From Nitrospinota bacterium (lineage in GTDB: Bacteria; Nitrospinota_A; UBA7883; JACRGQ01): 64,000 bases of DNA. The notes below the pieces were generated by a model that saw nothing but the letters and a program-made list of their open reading frames with translations, ran no database searches and was not told where the DNA came from. How positions within the stretch are numbered: the first letter of the stretch is position 1; every line of letters begins with the position of its first letter. Shown in pieces: positions 63,194 through 64,000 of the stretch. Location of the stretch: positions 128,087 to 192,086 of the forward strand of contig JAOUMJ010000002.1 in NCBI GenBank assembly GCA_029881495.1, in the 5' to 3' direction. The position numbers were made by a program, and so were the translations under genes.

Positions 63194-64000
63194 CAGGGTG
63201 GGACGAATCGCAAAAACTGTTATTGCTCAGGCTCTTCTGGTTTTGTTATTGGTCTCCGTGCCAACGGCACACAGCGCGAATAATGACAATGAGAGGTTGA
63301 GCGGAGTTGTTGCGCCCAAAATCACTATTGTTGAACCGTCAAAATCGTCTACGGCGCCTGATGTTTTCGAGTACCGTATTCCCACAAAATACAGCATGCC
63401 GACAGGTCTTGCCGTTGATTCCAAAGACAGGGTATGGTTTACCGAAATGGCAGGAAATTCCGTAGGGGTGCTAACTCCCGGAACAAATGAGATCAAGGAG
63501 TACAGGATACCTTCCACGAAGGATCTCCCTTCTTCGGAGTGGGAATACAATCAGGAGGTGAAAGATTCTCCAATTGAATCTCTTAATGTATACAGTGTCG
63601 GAAGCCCCGGCAATCTGATTGTCGGCAAGAACGATATAATCTGGTTTGTTACTCATCTCGGCAACAGCATTGTTCGTTTCGAGCCGGACAAGGAGGAGTT
63701 TACCGAGTTTATTCTCCCTACTGAAGACGCTAGACCGTATGACCTTGCCGAAGATTCAAAGGGGAATATCTGGTTCGTTGAGAAGAATGGGGGAAAACTC
63801 GCCCGCCTTGATTTTGAAAAGAAAAAGATCGTCGAGATTAGGCTTGAGCAAGGGGTCAATCTCATGGGGATGGTAATAGACAAGGACGACAACGTATGGA
63901 TTGGCGACGTTTCCGGGAACTATCTGGCGCGATATAATCCAACAGAAAAAAAGCTGAGGAGATTCCCGATCGGCATTCCTCAGGCACAGCCCGGAAATAT
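63171..64000 (+). CDS. Vgb/NHL-like periplasmic beta-propeller (runs off right edge)
   Basis: The frame is open from ATG 63171 to the edge (276 codons). ATG 63171 overlaps the cytochrome gene by 23 bases, with AGG 7 bases upstream; GTG 63198 is the alternative. A signal peptide (VIAQALLVLLLVSVPTAHSA) is followed by propeller repeats PTGLAVDSKDRVWFTEMAGNS, PYDLAEDSKGNIWFVEKNGGK and MGMVIDKDDNVWIGDVSGNY. They resemble virginiamycin B lyase, but the export signal and place after a cytochrome b/c module make antibiotic inactivation unlikely. It may be a docking or accessory protein of the N2O/b-c system. Confidence 0.72.
   Translation, partial: MNQPSPGSRVGRIAKTVIAQALLVLLLVSVPTAHSANNDNERLSGVVAPKITIVEPSKSSTAPDVFEYRIPTKYSMPTGLAVDSKDRVWFTEMAGNSVGVLTPGTNEIKEYRIPSTKDLPSSEWEYNQEVKDSPIESLNVYSVGSPGNLIVGKNDIIWFVTHLGNSIVRFEPDKEEFTEFILPTEDARPYDLAEDSKGNIWFVEKNGGKLARLDFEKKKIVEIRLEQGVNLMGMVIDKDDNVWIGDVSGNYLARYNPTEKKLRRFPIGIPQAQPGN

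Noticed and set aside
63171-64000. Calling the Vgb-like propeller a streptogramin resistance lyase
   Set aside because: It has an export signal and sits in a respiratory operon; similarity rests on generic propeller repeats shared by many NHL/Vgb proteins.

Overview
The window is a 64 kb piece of a Gram-negative bacterial chromosome (Tol system, Omp85-type barrel, porin, lipoproteins with lipoboxes, many periplasmic c-type cytochromes). No rRNA, tRNA, CRISPR array or transposase was seen. The mix of a CydA-like 'bd-like oxidase', strings of c-type cytochromes, a cytochrome-fused ethylbenzene-dehydrogenase-type heme b subunit, Rieske-less cytochrome b/c modules and PCP_red domains recalls Nitrospirota/Nitrospinota-like or related uncultured respiratory bacteria. 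That placement is inference from gene content only.

Layout. (1) 1-6.1 kb, minus strand: a partial glycosyltransferase, a GT-C/TPR membrane protein and a tolQ-tolR-tolA-tolB operon. (2) 6.2-8.8 kb: a membrane-anchored YHS/TRASH metal-site protein, an ArsB/NhaD-type transporter with a periplasmic Ig-like domain, and a universal stress protein. (3) 9.0-14.8 kb: ATP synthase genes in the order b'-b-delta-alpha-gamma-beta-epsilon, without subunits a and c. (4) 14.8-19.4 kb: an Omp85-family barrel with no usual start codon, a FlaA1/CapD-type sugar dehydratase and CcmI/CcmH-like heme maturation proteins. (5) 19.5-24.1 kb: DUF420-like protein, a tandem USP with a PCP_red tail (ATT start), a radical SAM protein with three PCP_red repeats, and a HmuY-like protein. 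(6) 24.4-28.2 kb, minus strand: phosphate-type binding protein, porin, transglutaminase and a secreted unknown. (7) 28.4-31.6 kb: a large PilJ-PAS-PAS-GAF-PP2C-HATPase regulator.

(8) 32.2-42.7 kb is a respiratory island: a 40-residue single-TM peptide, a CydA-like oxidase, five c-type cytochromes (one fused to an NxrC-like heme b domain), a fused cytochrome b/c protein, NTF2-like accessory proteins and an abundant-looking cytochrome c. (9) 42.9-49.0 kb: GldA/GldF/GldG/DUF4340-type transporter genes, a small cytochrome c and secreted unknowns. (10) 49.0-58.6 kb: two formylglycine-generating-enzyme-like proteins, a LivK-type binding lipoprotein, a histidine kinase, an NtrC-like regulator that has lost its sigma-54 contact loop, and a membrane spermidine-synthase-like protein. 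(11) 58.9-64.0 kb: a divergent nitrous-oxide-reductase-like protein (CuA motif plus a beta-propeller rich in positioned histidines) with its own 5' hairpin and terminator, followed by an NTF2-like lipoprotein, a split cytochrome b/c module and a Vgb-like propeller that runs off the edge.

Working model: quinol is oxidised by the two related b/c modules. Electrons pass through periplasmic cytochromes either to the CydA-like oxidase or to the NosZ-like copper protein. The heme maturation genes and the heme-related radical SAM gene fit that picture. The NosZ-like locus and the PCP_red fusions are the best candidates for undescribed biology.
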